Source of the DNA: Streptomyces sp. LaPpAH-108
GTDB taxonomy: Bacteria; Actinomycetota; Actinomycetes; Streptomycetales; Streptomycetaceae
Reading direction: 5' to 3'
Length of the DNA: 64,000 nt
Assembly (NCBI RefSeq): GCF_000373625.1
Contig: NZ_KB891995.1
Location: 186,001-250,000, forward strand
Shown piece by piece: positions 43,339 through 55,882 of this stretch. The notes under the pieces are model-generated. The model was not told where the DNA came from and did no database searches. It worked only from the letters and a program-made list of their open reading frames with translations. The position numbers and the translations under genes are program-made. Within the stretch, counting starts at the first letter, position 1, and the number at the start of each line of letters is the position of its first letter.

Positions 43339-43734
43339 TCGGGGGCTCCAGAAAGAATCGGTAGGTGGCGGGGTGCCGTCCTGGCTGTCACCGTGCGCCC
43401 ACGAGTAGCTCGCGTCACGCCCGAGTGCACCGCTTCCCGATCACCTGTAGCGATCTGTGCCCATCGGAGGCAGGCGGCAGCAGCCATCGACAACTCGACC
43501 TGGTTACGGTACGCGCGGCTACGCCATCCGGTCAAACCGACGCCCACCGAGGGACACTGTCCACAGGCTGGGGACAACAACTTGAACCCTACCCGCCACG
43601 CTGACTACCGTGGCTGGACTCCGATTCGTTCCCTTATCCCCGCCCGAGCGGGAATGCCCGGCCCATCCACCCGATTTTCATCCCGACCCATCCCACAACC
43701 ACACGTTCGTGGGATCTGCGAGAGAGCGTGCCCT
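43339..43734. other. Divergent rpmH/dnaA control region
   Basis: A 396-bp gap. It contains the DnaA box CTGTCCACA (43557-43565), likely for autoregulation of dnaA, and a GAGAGAG ribosome-binding site at 43718-43724 before dnaA. I see no gene. Confidence 0.6.
43557..43565. promoter_or_regulatory. DnaA box upstream of dnaA
   Basis: CTGTCCACA, one base off the Streptomyces consensus TTGTCCACA, about 170 bp before the dnaA start; such a box allows DnaA to repress its own promoter. Confidence 0.75.
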
Positions 43735-45645
43735 GTGGCTGACGTACCTGCCGATCTTGCCGCAGTGTGGCCACGCGTACTGGAGCAGCTCCTCGGCGAG
43801 GGTCCGGGACACCGTGTGGACGCCAAGGACGAGCACTGGCTCCGGCGCTGCCAGCCCCTCGCCCTGGTCGCGGACACCGCCCTGCTCGCCGTGCCGAACG
43901 AATTCGCCAAGCGCGCCTTCGAGGACCGCCTCGCCCCTGTCGTCAGCGAGACCCTCAGCCGGGAGTGCGGCCGGCCCATCCGGACCGCGATCACCGTGGA
44001 CGACTCCGCGAGCAGCCGTCCCGCGCCCGCCGCGCCCAAGCCGCAGCCCCCGCACGAGAGCGCGGAGCGGCCCCGGTACGAGGAGCCGGAGCTGCCCTCC
44101 GCGCCGTACGAGGGCTACGGCCGCCACCGCGCCGACGACCAGCAGCTCCCCGACGACGGCCCGGCCTCCCACGCCGAGCGCCCGGCCGCCGACCAGCTGC
44201 CCACGGTCCGCCCCGCCTACCCGGCCGAGTACCAGCGCCCGCAGCCGGGCGCCTGGCCGCGCTCCGGACAGGACGACTACGGCTGGCAGCAGCCCCGCCT
44301 CGGCTTCCCCGAGCGCGACCCGTACGCCTCGCCGTCCTCGCAGGACTCCTACGGCGGCTCCGGGCGGGACACCTACGGCACGTCGCCCGAGTACCGCGCG
44401 GGTCGCGAGCGCCCCGGTTACGAGCAGCGCTCCGACTACGAGACGTCCCGCACCGAGTACGACCAGCGCGACCCGGTCCGCCGCGAGCTGCCCGAGCCTC
44501 CGTCAGGCGGCGGCGCGCACCGGCCCGGACCCACGCTGCCCGCCGCCGGAACCGGCCGCGGCGGCTCGTCCGGCACCTCGTCGACGCCGTCGGCGGGCGG
44601 GCCCGGTGAGCCGACCGCGCGGCTCAACCCCAAGTACCTCTTCGACACGTTCGTCATCGGCGCCTCCAACCGCTTCGCGCACGCGGCCGCGGTGGCCGTC
44701 GCCGAGGCACCGGCCAAGGCCTACAACCCCCTCTTCATCTATGGGGAGTCGGGCCTGGGCAAGACGCACCTGCTGCACGCGATCGGGCACTACGCGCGCA
44801 GCCTCTACCCGGGCACGCGCGTGCGCTACGTCAGCTCGGAGGAGTTCACCAACGAGTTCATCAACTCCATCCGCGACGGCAAGGGCGACAGCTTCCGCAA
44901 GCGCTACCGCGAGATGGACATCCTGCTCGTGGACGACATCCAGTTCCTCGCGGACAAGGAGTCGACGCAGGAGGAGTTCTTCCACACCTTCAACACGCTG
45001 CACAACGCCAACAAGCAGATCGTGCTGTCCTCCGACCGGCCGCCCAAGCAGCTGGTCACGCTGGAGGACCGGCTGCGCAACCGCTTCGAGTGGGGCCTGA
45101 TCACCGACGTCCAGCCGCCCGAGCTGGAGACCCGCATCGCGATCCTGCGCAAGAAGGCGGTCCAGGAGCAGCTCAACGCCCCGCCGGAGGTACTGGAGTT
45201 CATCGCCTCCCGCATCTCGCGGAACATCCGGGAGCTGGAGGGCGCGCTGATCCGGGTGACGGCGTTCGCCTCCCTCAACCGGCAGCCGGTCGACCTCGGG
45301 CTCACCGAGATCGTCCTCAAGGACCTGATTCCCGGCGGCGAGGACACCGCGCCCGAGATCACGGCCACGGACATCATGGCGGCCACCGCCGACTACTTCG
45401 GGCTGACCGTGGACGACCTGTGCGGCACCTCGCGCGGCCGTGCGCTGGTCACCGCCCGGCAGATCGCCATGTATCTGTGCCGCGAGCTGACCGACCTCTC
45501 CCTGCCGAAGATCGGCGCGCAGTTCGGCGGCCGTGACCACACGACGGTCATGCACGCCGACCGCAAGATCCGCGCGCTGATGGCCGAGCGGCGCTCGATC
45601 TACAACCAGGTGACCGAGCTGACGAACCGCATCAAGAACGGCTGA
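43735..45645 (+). CDS. dnaA: Chromosomal replication initiator DnaA
   Basis: A 636-aa AAA+ protein that opens oriC. Domain I (about 1-95), a very long disordered linker (about 100-300, rich in Arg/Pro/Tyr) peculiar to Streptomyces, then the AAA+ domain: Walker A G-E-S-G-L-G-K-T-H (336-344), Walker B L-L-V-D-D-I-Q-F (~398-405). Domain IV binds DnaA boxes through F-G-G-R-D-H-T-T-V-M-H-A (~597-608). GTG 43735 follows GAGAGAG at a normal distance. It is directly followed by oriC. Confidence 0.98.
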   Translation: MADVPADLAAVWPRVLEQLLGEGPGHRVDAKDEHWLRRCQPLALVADTALLAVPNEFAKRAFEDRLAPVVSETLSRECGRPIRTAITVDDSASSRPAPAAPKPQPPHESAERPRYEEPELPSAPYEGYGRHRADDQQLPDDGPASHAERPAADQLPTVRPAYPAEYQRPQPGAWPRSGQDDYGWQQPRLGFPERDPYASPSSQDSYGGSGRDTYGTSPEYRAGRERPGYEQRSDYETSRTEYDQRDPVRRELPEPPSGGGAHRPGPTLPAAGTGRGGSSGTSSTPSAGGPGEPTARLNPKYLFDTFVIGASNRFAHAAAVAVAEAPAKAYNPLFIYGESGLGKTHLLHAIGHYARSLYPGTRVRYVSSEEFTNEFINSIRDGKGDSFRKRYREMDILLVDDIQFLADKESTQEEFFHTFNTLHNANKQIVLSSDRPPKQLVTLEDRLRNRFEWGLITDVQPPELETRIAILRKKAVQEQLNAPPEVLEFIASRISRNIRELEGALIRVTAFASLNRQPVDLGLTEIVLKDLIPGGEDTAPEITATDIMAATADYFGLTVDDLCGTSRGRALVTARQIAMYLCRELTDLSLPKIGAQFGGRDHTTVMHADRKIRALMAERRSIYNQVTELTNRIKNG

Positions 45646-45686
45646 GGGCCGACCCCGCCCGCTCGGGCGCGGACCGGCCGCACGAG

Positions 45687-45711
45687 CGCCCCTGGGGGAT
45701 TCCCGGGGGCG
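45687..45711 (+). terminator. Terminator of dnaA
   Basis: CGCCCCTGGG (45687-45696) pairs, with one T-G wobble, with CCCGGGGGCG (45702-45711), followed by TTTTCG. Confidence 0.8.
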
Positions 45712-45989
45712 TTTTCGTGTCCCACGGGCGGCCTTCTTGCTTGTACGGAGGGGACCGAGCCACCGCACGAGCGCCCACGGCCGCGCCCAGGAGGACCGTC
45801 CCCGTGATGCCCAGCGCCGCCTCCGCCGCGCCGCCCACAGCCCTGTGGAGCGCCCTCGCGCGAGCCCGGAGCAAGCGATCCGAGGCGTCCGGAGCCGCTT
45901 CCGACCCCCGAATCGGCCCCTCGCAGCCCCTCGAGACCCCTCCGGCCCCACCCCGCCCCGACGCCTCACCGTCCCCCGGTGTTCGATTG

Positions 45990-46520
45990 GCCCCCGGGTT
46001 ACGGCCTTCCTCCACAGATTCGGCGACTTTTTTCCTTCCACACCCTGGGGACTGGGAAGTTGTCCCAAGCTGTGTCCACAGGGCGGCGAGGGAAGGAGCA
46101 TCCGTGCAGCTCAGGGGCCTGTGGATTCGTGGACGAAGGTTCTCCACAGGGTGTGGAAAACGCCTCGGCTCCCAGGGTGTGGAAAAGGTTGTCCACCGAG
46201 AACCCACAGGCTGGGGGCGGTTTTCCCCAGCGATCGGCCCCTTCTCCACATGGCTGTCCACTGTTCGGCAACCTCATGGCCCGGATCGCCGCATCGAGTG
46301 AAAGCCGTCACACGAAGCTGCCGGGTTGGGCTGTGGGAAACGTGGGTAAACCTGGGGACGCAGCTGGGGAGAACTCGGCCCTCCCTGGGGACGGTGTGTG
46401 CAGAACTTTCTGTTCTCCACAGAACCCCCGAGTTATCCACGGGCTCCATGCACAGGGTCGGTGGATAAAATTGTGGCTCTGAGCTGGGCAAACGAGGTTA
46501 TCCACGGTATCCACAGGCCC
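45990..46520. other. oriC: Chromosomal origin of replication oriC
   Basis: Between dnaA and dnaN, this stretch is crowded with DnaA-box words. Seen: GTGTCCACA 46072, TTCTCCACA 46140, 46242 and 46413, TTGTCCACC 46189, CTGTCCACT 46254, TTATCCACG 46433 and 46498, GTATCCACA 46507; reversed TGTGGATTC 46120, TGTGGAAAA 46152 and 46178, and GGTGGATAA 46460; weaker CCTTCCACA 46034. That is about 13-15 boxes, most matching the Streptomyces pattern with the invariant TCCAC core. There is no obvious AT-rich 13-mer array as in E. coli; the 46461-46510 stretch, with TTATCCAC, is the most A/T-rich part and a possible unwinding spot. Confidence 0.95.
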
Positions 46521-46740
46521 TACTACTACTCCCAACTAGAGAGAGCCTGGAAACCGTTTTGAAGCGGGGGCTGTGCACAACTCGCCCTCGATGGCCCGAC
46601 CGCCCCTCGGTCCGACTTGACCCCGACCGGCACCTGATGTCAGCGCGGTACGTCAGACTGGTCCCCGGCGTCCTTCCCCTCGTGATGGGCGGCGACGCCG
46701 AGTCGGAGGACTCAGAAGCAACAGCAGGAGGCGGCTTACG

Positions 46741-47871
46741 GTGAAGATCCGGGTGGAACGCGACGTACTCGCGGAGGCAGTGGCGTGGGCGGCACGCAGC
46801 CTCCCGGCCCGTCCGCCGGCGCCTGTCCTCGCCGGCCTGCTGCTCAAGGCCGAGGACGGCCAGCTGAGCCTGTCGAGCTTCGACTACGAGGTCTCCGCCC
46901 GGGTCGGTGTCGAGGCCGAGGTCGACGAAGAGGGCACCGTCCTGGTCTCCGGCCGCCTGCTGGCCGACATCTGCCGCGCGCTGCCCAACCGCCCGGTGGA
47001 GATCTCCACCGACGGGGTGCGGGCCACCGTGGTCTGCGGCTCCTCCCGCTTCACCCTCCACACGCTGCCCGTGGAGGAGTACCCGGCGCTGCCGCAGATG
47101 CCGACCGCCACCGGCACCGTCCCCGGTGAGGTCTTCGCGGCCGCCGCGTCCCAGGTCGCCATCGCCGCCGGGCGTGACGACACGCTGCCCGTCCTCACCG
47201 GTGTGCGCATCGAGATCGAGGGCGACACCGTGACCCTCGCCTCCACCGACCGCTACCGCTTCGCCGTCCGCGAGTTCCTGTGGAAGCCGGAGAACCCGGA
47301 CGCCTCCGCGGTCGCCCTGGTGCCCGCCAAGACGCTGCTGGACACCGCCAAGTCCCTCGGCGCCGGTGACAGCGTCACGCTGGCGCTGTCGGGCTCCGGC
47401 GCGGGCGAGGGGCTGATCGGCTTCGAGGGCGCCGGTCGTCGTACGACCACGCGTCTGCTGGAGGGCGACCTGCCGAAGTACCGGACGCTCTTCCCGACCG
47501 AGTTCAACTCCGTCGCCGTGATCGAGACAGCGCCGTTCGTCGAGGCCGTCAAGCGTGTGGCGCTGGTGGCCGAGCGGAACACCCCGGTGCGGCTGAGCTT
47601 CGAGCAGGGTGTGCTGACGCTCGAGGCGGGGTCCAGCGACGACGCACAGGCTGTGGAGCGGGTCGAGGCGGCGCTGGAGGGTGACGACATCTCGATCGCC
47701 TTCAACCCGACGTTCCTGCTGGACGGGTTGAGCGCGATCGACTCGCCGGTGGCTCAGCTGTCGTTCACGACGTCCACCAAGCCCGCGCTGCTGAGTGGGA
47801 AGCCCGCCGTGGATGCCGAGGCTGATGGGGCGTACAAGTACCTCATCATGCCGGTGCGGTTGAGCGGCTGA
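46741..47871 (+). CDS. dnaN: DNA polymerase III sliding clamp
   Basis: A 376-aa beta clamp. Three-fold repeated clamp domains begin M-K-I-R-V-E-R-D-V-L-A-E-A-V-A-W; the C-terminal V-x-P-V-R-L-S-G end (ILIMPVRLSG-like: Y-L-I-M-P-V-R-L) is typical. GTG 46741 follows AGGAGGCGG. The terminator at 47891 ends the transcript. Confidence 0.97.
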   Translation: MKIRVERDVLAEAVAWAARSLPARPPAPVLAGLLLKAEDGQLSLSSFDYEVSARVGVEAEVDEEGTVLVSGRLLADICRALPNRPVEISTDGVRATVVCGSSRFTLHTLPVEEYPALPQMPTATGTVPGEVFAAAASQVAIAAGRDDTLPVLTGVRIEIEGDTVTLASTDRYRFAVREFLWKPENPDASAVALVPAKTLLDTAKSLGAGDSVTLALSGSGAGEGLIGFEGAGRRTTTRLLEGDLPKYRTLFPTEFNSVAVIETAPFVEAVKRVALVAERNTPVRLSFEQGVLTLEAGSSDDAQAVERVEAALEGDDISIAFNPTFLLDGLSAIDSPVAQLSFTTSTKPALLSGKPAVDAEADGAYKYLIMPVRLSG

Positions 47872-47890
47872 CGTTCTCCACAGGTGTGGA

Positions 47891-47925
47891 CAGTGCCGGG
47901 TGCCTTCTGTGGGTGCCCGGCACTG
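47891..47925 (+). terminator. Terminator of dnaN
   Basis: CAGTGCCGGG (47891-47900) pairs perfectly with CCCGGCACTG (47916-47925). Confidence 0.85.
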
Positions 47926-48139
47926 TTGCTCGGCGGGGGCGGGAAGCGCTCACCGGCGCTGGCCGGGTGCCGCTGCGCCCACCCGTGCCGCCCCAGCGGC
48001 ACGACTGCCCGCAGCGGCGCGGCGGGTGGGAACGTTTGAGCGGGTATGCCCACAGCTGTGCAGGTCAAAGCGGGGCTAGGCTCAGGGGTCGGGCACGTCG
48101 GTGTCCCCTCTGCCACACAGCGAATTAAGGAACCAACTG

Positions 48140-49015
48140 ATGGAGCTCGGTCTCGTCGGTCTCGGCAAGATGGGCGGCAACATGCGCGAGCGCATCCGCC
48201 GCGCCGGTCACACCGTCGTCGGATACGACCGCAACGCCGACATCGCGGATGTCCACAGCCTCGAAGAGCTGGTGGGCAAGCTCAGCGGGCCGCGCGTCGT
48301 GTGGGTGATGGTCCCGGCGGGCGAGGCCACCCAGAGCACGGTCGACGAGCTGGCCGAGCTGCTGGAGCCCGGCGACGTCGTCGTGGACGGCGGCAACTCG
48401 CGCTGGACGGACGACGAGAAGCACGCGGAGCAGCTGGCCGCCAAGGGCATAGGTTTCGTCGACTGCGGCGTCTCCGGCGGCGTCCACGGCCTGGCGAACG
48501 GCTACGCGCTCATGTACGGCGGCGACGCCGAGAACGTGGCCAAGGTGCAGCCGGTCTTCGACGCGCTCAAGCCCGAGGGCGACCTCGGCTCCGTGCACGC
48601 GGGCAAGGTCGGCGCGGGCCACTTCGCGAAGATGGTCCACAACGGCATCGAGTACGCCATGATGCAGGCGTACGCCGAGGGCTGGGAGCTGCTGGAGAAG
48701 GTCGACTCCGTGGAGAACGTCCGCGAGATCTTCCGTTCCTGGCAGGAGGGCACGGTCATCCGTTCCTGGCTGCTCGACCTCGCGGTCAACGCCCTGGACG
48801 ACGACGAGCACCTGGACGAGCTGCGCGGCTACGCCCAGGACTCCGGTGAGGGACGCTGGACGGTGGAGGCCGCGATCGACAACGCGGTGCCGCTGCCCGC
48901 GATCACCGCCTCGCTGTTCGCGCGGTTCGCGTCCCGCCAGGACGACTCGCCGCAGATGAAGATGATCGCCGCGCTGCGCAACCAGTTCGGCGGCCACGCC
49001 GTAGAGAAGAAGTAG
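48140..49015 (+). CDS. gnd: 6-phosphogluconate dehydrogenase, short (decarboxylating) type
   Basis: A 291-aa enzyme of the pentose-phosphate pathway. N-terminal NAD(P) motif M-E-L-G-L-V-G-L-G-K-M-G-G-N; D-G-G-N-S-R-W near 85 and the catalytic G-H-F-A-K-M-V-H-N-G-I-E-Y with K and N. It is much shorter than the ~470-aa E. coli form, matching the short GND type (often NAD-linked). The N at ATG 48140 follows AAGGAACC. Conserved between dnaN and recF in actinobacteria. Confidence 0.95.
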   Translation: MELGLVGLGKMGGNMRERIRRAGHTVVGYDRNADIADVHSLEELVGKLSGPRVVWVMVPAGEATQSTVDELAELLEPGDVVVDGGNSRWTDDEKHAEQLAAKGIGFVDCGVSGGVHGLANGYALMYGGDAENVAKVQPVFDALKPEGDLGSVHAGKVGAGHFAKMVHNGIEYAMMQAYAEGWELLEKVDSVENVREIFRSWQEGTVIRSWLLDLAVNALDDDEHLDELRGYAQDSGEGRWTVEAAIDNAVPLPAITASLFARFASRQDDSPQMKMIAALRNQFGGHAVEKK

Positions 49016-49081
49016 TCCGCAGGACACCGGGCGCGGGGACGCGTCCGCGCTCCACACCTTGAGGGAGGTCGGCGAACGACC

Positions 49082-50203
49082 ATGCACGTCACGCATCTTT
49101 CGCTGGCCGACTTCCGCTCGTACGCCCGGGCCGAGGTTCCCCTCGACCCGGGCGTCACCGCCTTCGTCGGCCCCAACGGCCAGGGCAAGACCAATCTGGT
49201 CGAGGCGGTCGGCTATCTGGCCACCCTGGGCAGCCACCGCGTCTCCTCCGACGCGCCGCTGGTCCGCATGGGCGCCGACCGGGCGGTCGTCCGGGCTCAG
49301 GTGCGGCAGGGTGACCGGCAGCAGCTGGTCGAGCTGGAGCTGAACCCGGGCCGCGCCAACCGGGCCCGCATCAACCGGTCCTCGCAGGTCAGACCGAGGG
49401 ACGTGCTCGGGATCGTGCGGACCGTGCTGTTCGCGCCCGAGGATCTGGCGCTGATCAAGGGTGATCCCGGCGAGCGGCGCCGCTTCCTGGACGAGCTGAT
49501 CACCGCGCGCTCGCCGCGCATGGCGGGGGTGCGCTCGGACTACGAGCGGGTGCTCAAGCAGCGCAACACCCTGCTGAAGACGGCCGCGCTGGCACGGCGG
49601 CACGGCGGTCGCTCCATGGATCTGTCCACGCTCGACGTGTGGGACCAGCACCTCGCGCGCGCGGGTGCCGAGCTGCTGGCCCAGCGCCTGGACCTGATCG
49701 GCGCGCTCCAGCCGCTCGCCGACAAGGCGTACGAGCAGCTGGCCCCCGGCGGCGGCCCGCTCGCGCTGGAGTACAAGCCGTCGGCGCCGGGCGAGGCGCA
49801 CACGCGCGAGGAGCTGTACGAACAGCTGACGACCGCGCTCGGCGAGGCCCGCAAGCAGGAGATCGAGCGCGGGGTGACCCTGGTCGGCCCGCACCGCGAC
49901 GACCTGGTGCTCAAGCTCGGCCGCCTGCCCGCCAAGGGGTACGCCTCGCACGGCGAGTCCTGGTCGTACGCCCTGGCCCTGCGCCTGGCCTCGTACGACC
50001 TGCTGCGCTCGGAGGGCAACGAGCCGGTGCTCGTCCTGGACGACGTCTTCGCGGAGCTGGACGCGCGCCGCCGCGAGCGGCTGGCAGAGCTGGTCGCGCC
50101 GGGCGAGCAGGTGCTGGTGACCGCGGCCGTGGACGACGACGTGCCGCACGTCCTGGCCGGCGCGCGCTACGCGGTCTCCGGTGGGACGGTGGAGCGCGTA
50201 TGA
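49082..50203 (+). CDS. recF: DNA replication/repair protein RecF
   Basis: A 373-aa SMC-like ATPase that loads RecA at gaps. Walker A V-G-P-N-G-Q-G-K-T-N (about 27-36), the signature region, and Walker B V-L-V-L-D-D-V-F-A-E-L-D near 320 are present. ATG 49082 follows GGAGGTCGG. It is 13 bp upstream of the DUF721 gene. Confidence 0.97.
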   Translation: MHVTHLSLADFRSYARAEVPLDPGVTAFVGPNGQGKTNLVEAVGYLATLGSHRVSSDAPLVRMGADRAVVRAQVRQGDRQQLVELELNPGRANRARINRSSQVRPRDVLGIVRTVLFAPEDLALIKGDPGERRRFLDELITARSPRMAGVRSDYERVLKQRNTLLKTAALARRHGGRSMDLSTLDVWDQHLARAGAELLAQRLDLIGALQPLADKAYEQLAPGGGPLALEYKPSAPGEAHTREELYEQLTTALGEARKQEIERGVTLVGPHRDDLVLKLGRLPAKGYASHGESWSYALALRLASYDLLRSEGNEPVLVLDDVFAELDARRRERLAELVAPGEQVLVTAAVDDDVPHVLAGARYAVSGGTVERV

Positions 50204-50216
50204 GCACGGAGCGCGG

Positions 50217-50759
50217 ATGAGTACGGAACAGCCCGCCGGGGACGGCGGGAAGCGGGCCCCCGAGCCGACCGGTGTCGACCTCGCGCGCGTGGCGTTGCGC
50301 GCGGCGAAGGAGCAGGCACGCGCGCGGGGTGACGAGGCGCGGCAGAAGAAGCAGGCGCGGCGCGGTGGTCTGCGCTCCGGCGCGCGCTCGGACGGGCGCG
50401 ACCCGATGGCGCTGGGCGCGGCGATCAACCGGCTGATCAACGAGCGAGGCTGGGAGGCCCCGGCGGCGGTGGGCGGTGTGATGAACCGCTGGCCGCAGAT
50501 CGTCGGGGAGGCGATCGCCCTGCACTGCAAGCCGGAGAAGTTTGACGAGGAGACGCACGAGCTCACGGTCCGCTGTGACTCGACCGTCTGGGCCACGGAG
50601 ATCCGGATGCGCGCTTCTCAGCTCGTCGCGCGGATCAACGAGGACCTCGGACACGGCTCTATCCGCATGATCAAGGTGCACGGTCCGAGCGGTCCCGCAC
50701 GCCGTTACGGCCCGCTGAGGGCCCCTGGAAGCCGGGGTCCGGGCGACACCTACGGGTGA
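50217..50759 (+). CDS. DUF721 (DciA-like) protein
   Basis: A 180-aa protein. After a disordered, basic N-terminal ~70 residues, the globular part has G-V-M-N-R-W-P-Q-I-V-G and the L-T-V-R-C-D-S-T-V-W-A-T-E block. DUF721 includes DciA, the helicase loader/operator of bacteria without DnaC; actinobacteria have this form beside recF and gyrB. A DciA-like role with DnaB is inferred. ATG 50217 lies 13 bp past recF. Confidence 0.88.
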   Translation: MSTEQPAGDGGKRAPEPTGVDLARVALRAAKEQARARGDEARQKKQARRGGLRSGARSDGRDPMALGAAINRLINERGWEAPAAVGGVMNRWPQIVGEAIALHCKPEKFDEETHELTVRCDSTVWATEIRMRASQLVARINEDLGHGSIRMIKVHGPSGPARRYGPLRAPGSRGPGDTYG

Positions 50760-51154
50760 CGTACCTCACGTCGCGTGGCCTGTGCGGAGCGTGTTCACAC
50801 CGCTGCGCACCTGCGCTGATCCGGCGCGTACCCCCCTCCGGACAAGGGCTGACGCCCGAAAGCTCTGAGCGCCGCTGTGAGCCCCTTGGGGCCCCCTTCC
50901 GTATATCGGGATGCCATCGAGGCCGGTTCAGGGCGGCACATGGGGACTCAGGTGCCCGCAAACCCCCATCACTGTCGGCGCTACCGGTAGACTGGAAGGC
51001 GAATCCCGCCCCACTCGTGGGGACCGTCCGGGAAAAGCTGAGCAACGCTGATCCAGGCTTACCAAACGCAACATGCCGCAGCCGCTCCGGCAAGCCTCCC
51101 CCAGAGGGGGTTCCCCCGGGAGCCCGGCTCGTGCTGTGCCAGAAAGGGCGCTTC
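50760..51154. other. gyrB leader and promoter region
   Basis: A 395-bp gap. A plausible -10 (TAGACT, 50988-50993) lies about 160 bp before gyrB, but no good -35 is seen. A short C/G hairpin lies near 51090-51118. No gene is seen. Confidence 0.45.
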
Positions 51155-53203
51155 GTGGCCGATTCCGGCAACCCCAACGAGAACATCCCGTCCACCGACG
51201 CCGGCGTCAACGGCGAGGCTCCCGCCGCCTCCACCTCGTACGACGCCAGCGCCATCACCGTGCTCGAAGGGCTGGACGCGGTCCGCAAGCGCCCCGGCAT
51301 GTACATCGGCTCGACCGGTGAGCGCGGTCTGCACCACCTGGTGCAGGAGGTCGTCGACAACTCGGTCGACGAGGCGCTGGCCGGTTACGCGGACACCATC
51401 GACGTGACGATCCTGCCCGACGGCGGGGTCCGTGTGGTGGACAACGGCCGAGGCATCCCGGTCGGCATTGTGCCCTCCGAGGGCAAGCCGGCCGTCGAGG
51501 TCGTGCTGACCGTGCTGCACGCGGGCGGCAAGTTCGGCGGCGGCGGCTACGCCGTCTCCGGTGGTCTGCACGGCGTGGGCGTGTCCGTCGTGAACGCGCT
51601 GTCCACGAAGGTCGCCGTCGAGGTGAAGACGGACGGTTACCGCTGGACGCAGGACTACAAGATGGGCGTCCCCACGGCCCCGCTGCAGCGGAACGAGGCG
51701 GTGGAGGAGACCGGCACGTCGGTCACCTTCTGGGCGGACCCGGAGATCTTCGAGACCACGGAGTACTCCTTCGAGACGCTGTCGCGGCGTTTCCAGGAGA
51801 TGGCGTTCCTCAACAAGGGCCTGACGATCAGGCTCACCGACGAGCGCGCGGTGGCCAAGGCGACCAGCGGTGCCGACGAGGCGGGTGCGGACGAGAAGGA
51901 CGAGGTCAAGTCCGTCACGTACCACTACGAGGGCGGCATCGTCGACTACGTGAAGTACCTCAACTCCCGCAAGGGAGAGGTGGTGCACCCCACGATCATC
52001 GACCTGGAGGCCGAGGACAAGGACAAGAGCCTGTCCCTCGAGGTCGCCATGCAGTGGAACAGCGGTTACAGCGAGGGCGTCTACTCCTTCGCGAACATCA
52101 TCCACACGCATGAGGGCGGTACGCACGAGGAGGGCTTCCGCGCCGCGCTGACGTCCCTGATCAACAAGTACGCGCGCGACAAGAAGCTCCTTCGCGAGAA
52201 GGACGACAACCTCACCGGTGACGACATCCGCGAGGGCCTGACCGCGATCATCTCGGTCAAGCTGAGCGAGCCGCAGTTCGAGGGCCAGACGAAGACCAAG
52301 CTGGGCAACACGGAGGCCAAGACCTTCGTGCAGAAGGCGGTCTACGAGCACCTGAACGACTGGCTGGACCGCAACCCGGTCGAGGCCGCGGACATCATCC
52401 GCAAGGGCATCCAGGCGGCCACCGCGCGTGTCGCGGCCCGCAAGGCGCGTGACCTCACCCGGCGCAAGGGCCTGCTGGAGTCGGCGTCCCTGCCGGGCAA
52501 GCTGTCGGACTGCCAGTCTAACGACCCGGCCAAGTGCGAGATCTTCATCGTCGAGGGTGACTCCGCCGGTGGTTCGGCCAAGTCCGGCCGCAACCCGGAG
52601 TTCCAGGCGATCCTGCCGATCCGCGGCAAGATCCTCAACGTCGAGAAGGCCAGGATCGACAAGATCCTGCAGAACCAGGAGATCCAGGCGCTGATCTCCG
52701 CCTTCGGCACCGGTGTGCACGAGGACTTCGACATCGACAAGCTCCGCTATCACAAGATCATCCTGATGGCGGACGCCGACGTCGACGGCCAGCACATCAA
52801 CACCCTGCTGCTGACCTTCCTGTTCCGCTTCATGCGGCCGCTGGTCGAGGCCGGGTTCGTGTACCTGTCGCGTCCCCCGCTGTACAAGATCAAGTGGGGC
52901 CGGGACGACATCGAGTACGCGTACTCCGACCGTGAGCGCGACGCGCTGATCGAGATGGGCCGCCAGCGGGGCAAGCGCATCCGCGAGGACTCCATCCAGC
53001 GCTTCAAGGGTCTCGGCGAGATGAACGCCGAGGAGCTGCGCGTGACCACCATGGACCCCGAGCACCGCGTCCTCGGCCAGGTCACCCTCGACGACGCCGC
53101 CCAGGCCGACGACCTGTTCTCGGTGCTGATGGGCGAGGACGTCGAGGCCCGGCGCCAGTTCATCCAGCGCAATGCCAAGGACGTCCGCTTCCTCGACATC
53201 TGA
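51155..53203 (+). CDS. gyrB: DNA gyrase subunit B
   Basis: A 682-aa ATPase/TOPRIM subunit. The N-terminal ATPase part contains the L-E-G-L-D-A-V-R-K-R-P-G-M-Y-I-G start, V-V-D-N-S-V-D-E-A and G-L-H-G-V-G; the TOPRIM part has E-G-D-S-A-G-G-S-A-K (~466) and D-A-D-V-D-G-Q-H-I (~540). GTG 51155 follows AGAAAGGG. Lies 42 bp upstream of gyrA. Confidence 0.98.
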   Translation: MADSGNPNENIPSTDAGVNGEAPAASTSYDASAITVLEGLDAVRKRPGMYIGSTGERGLHHLVQEVVDNSVDEALAGYADTIDVTILPDGGVRVVDNGRGIPVGIVPSEGKPAVEVVLTVLHAGGKFGGGGYAVSGGLHGVGVSVVNALSTKVAVEVKTDGYRWTQDYKMGVPTAPLQRNEAVEETGTSVTFWADPEIFETTEYSFETLSRRFQEMAFLNKGLTIRLTDERAVAKATSGADEAGADEKDEVKSVTYHYEGGIVDYVKYLNSRKGEVVHPTIIDLEAEDKDKSLSLEVAMQWNSGYSEGVYSFANIIHTHEGGTHEEGFRAALTSLINKYARDKKLLREKDDNLTGDDIREGLTAIISVKLSEPQFEGQTKTKLGNTEAKTFVQKAVYEHLNDWLDRNPVEAADIIRKGIQAATARVAARKARDLTRRKGLLESASLPGKLSDCQSNDPAKCEIFIVEGDSAGGSAKSGRNPEFQAILPIRGKILNVEKARIDKILQNQEIQALISAFGTGVHEDFDIDKLRYHKIILMADADVDGQHINTLLLTFLFRFMRPLVEAGFVYLSRPPLYKIKWGRDDIEYAYSDRERDALIEMGRQRGKRIREDSIQRFKGLGEMNAEELRVTTMDPEHRVLGQVTLDDAAQADDLFSVLMGEDVEARRQFIQRNAKDVRFLDI

Positions 53204-53245
53204 GTCGGTCTCCGCTGACCGCACCAGGAAGGATCTTCACCAGCA

Positions 53246-55867
<2,622 letters not shown>

Positions 55868-55882
55868 CGCGAGGAGTGAGAC

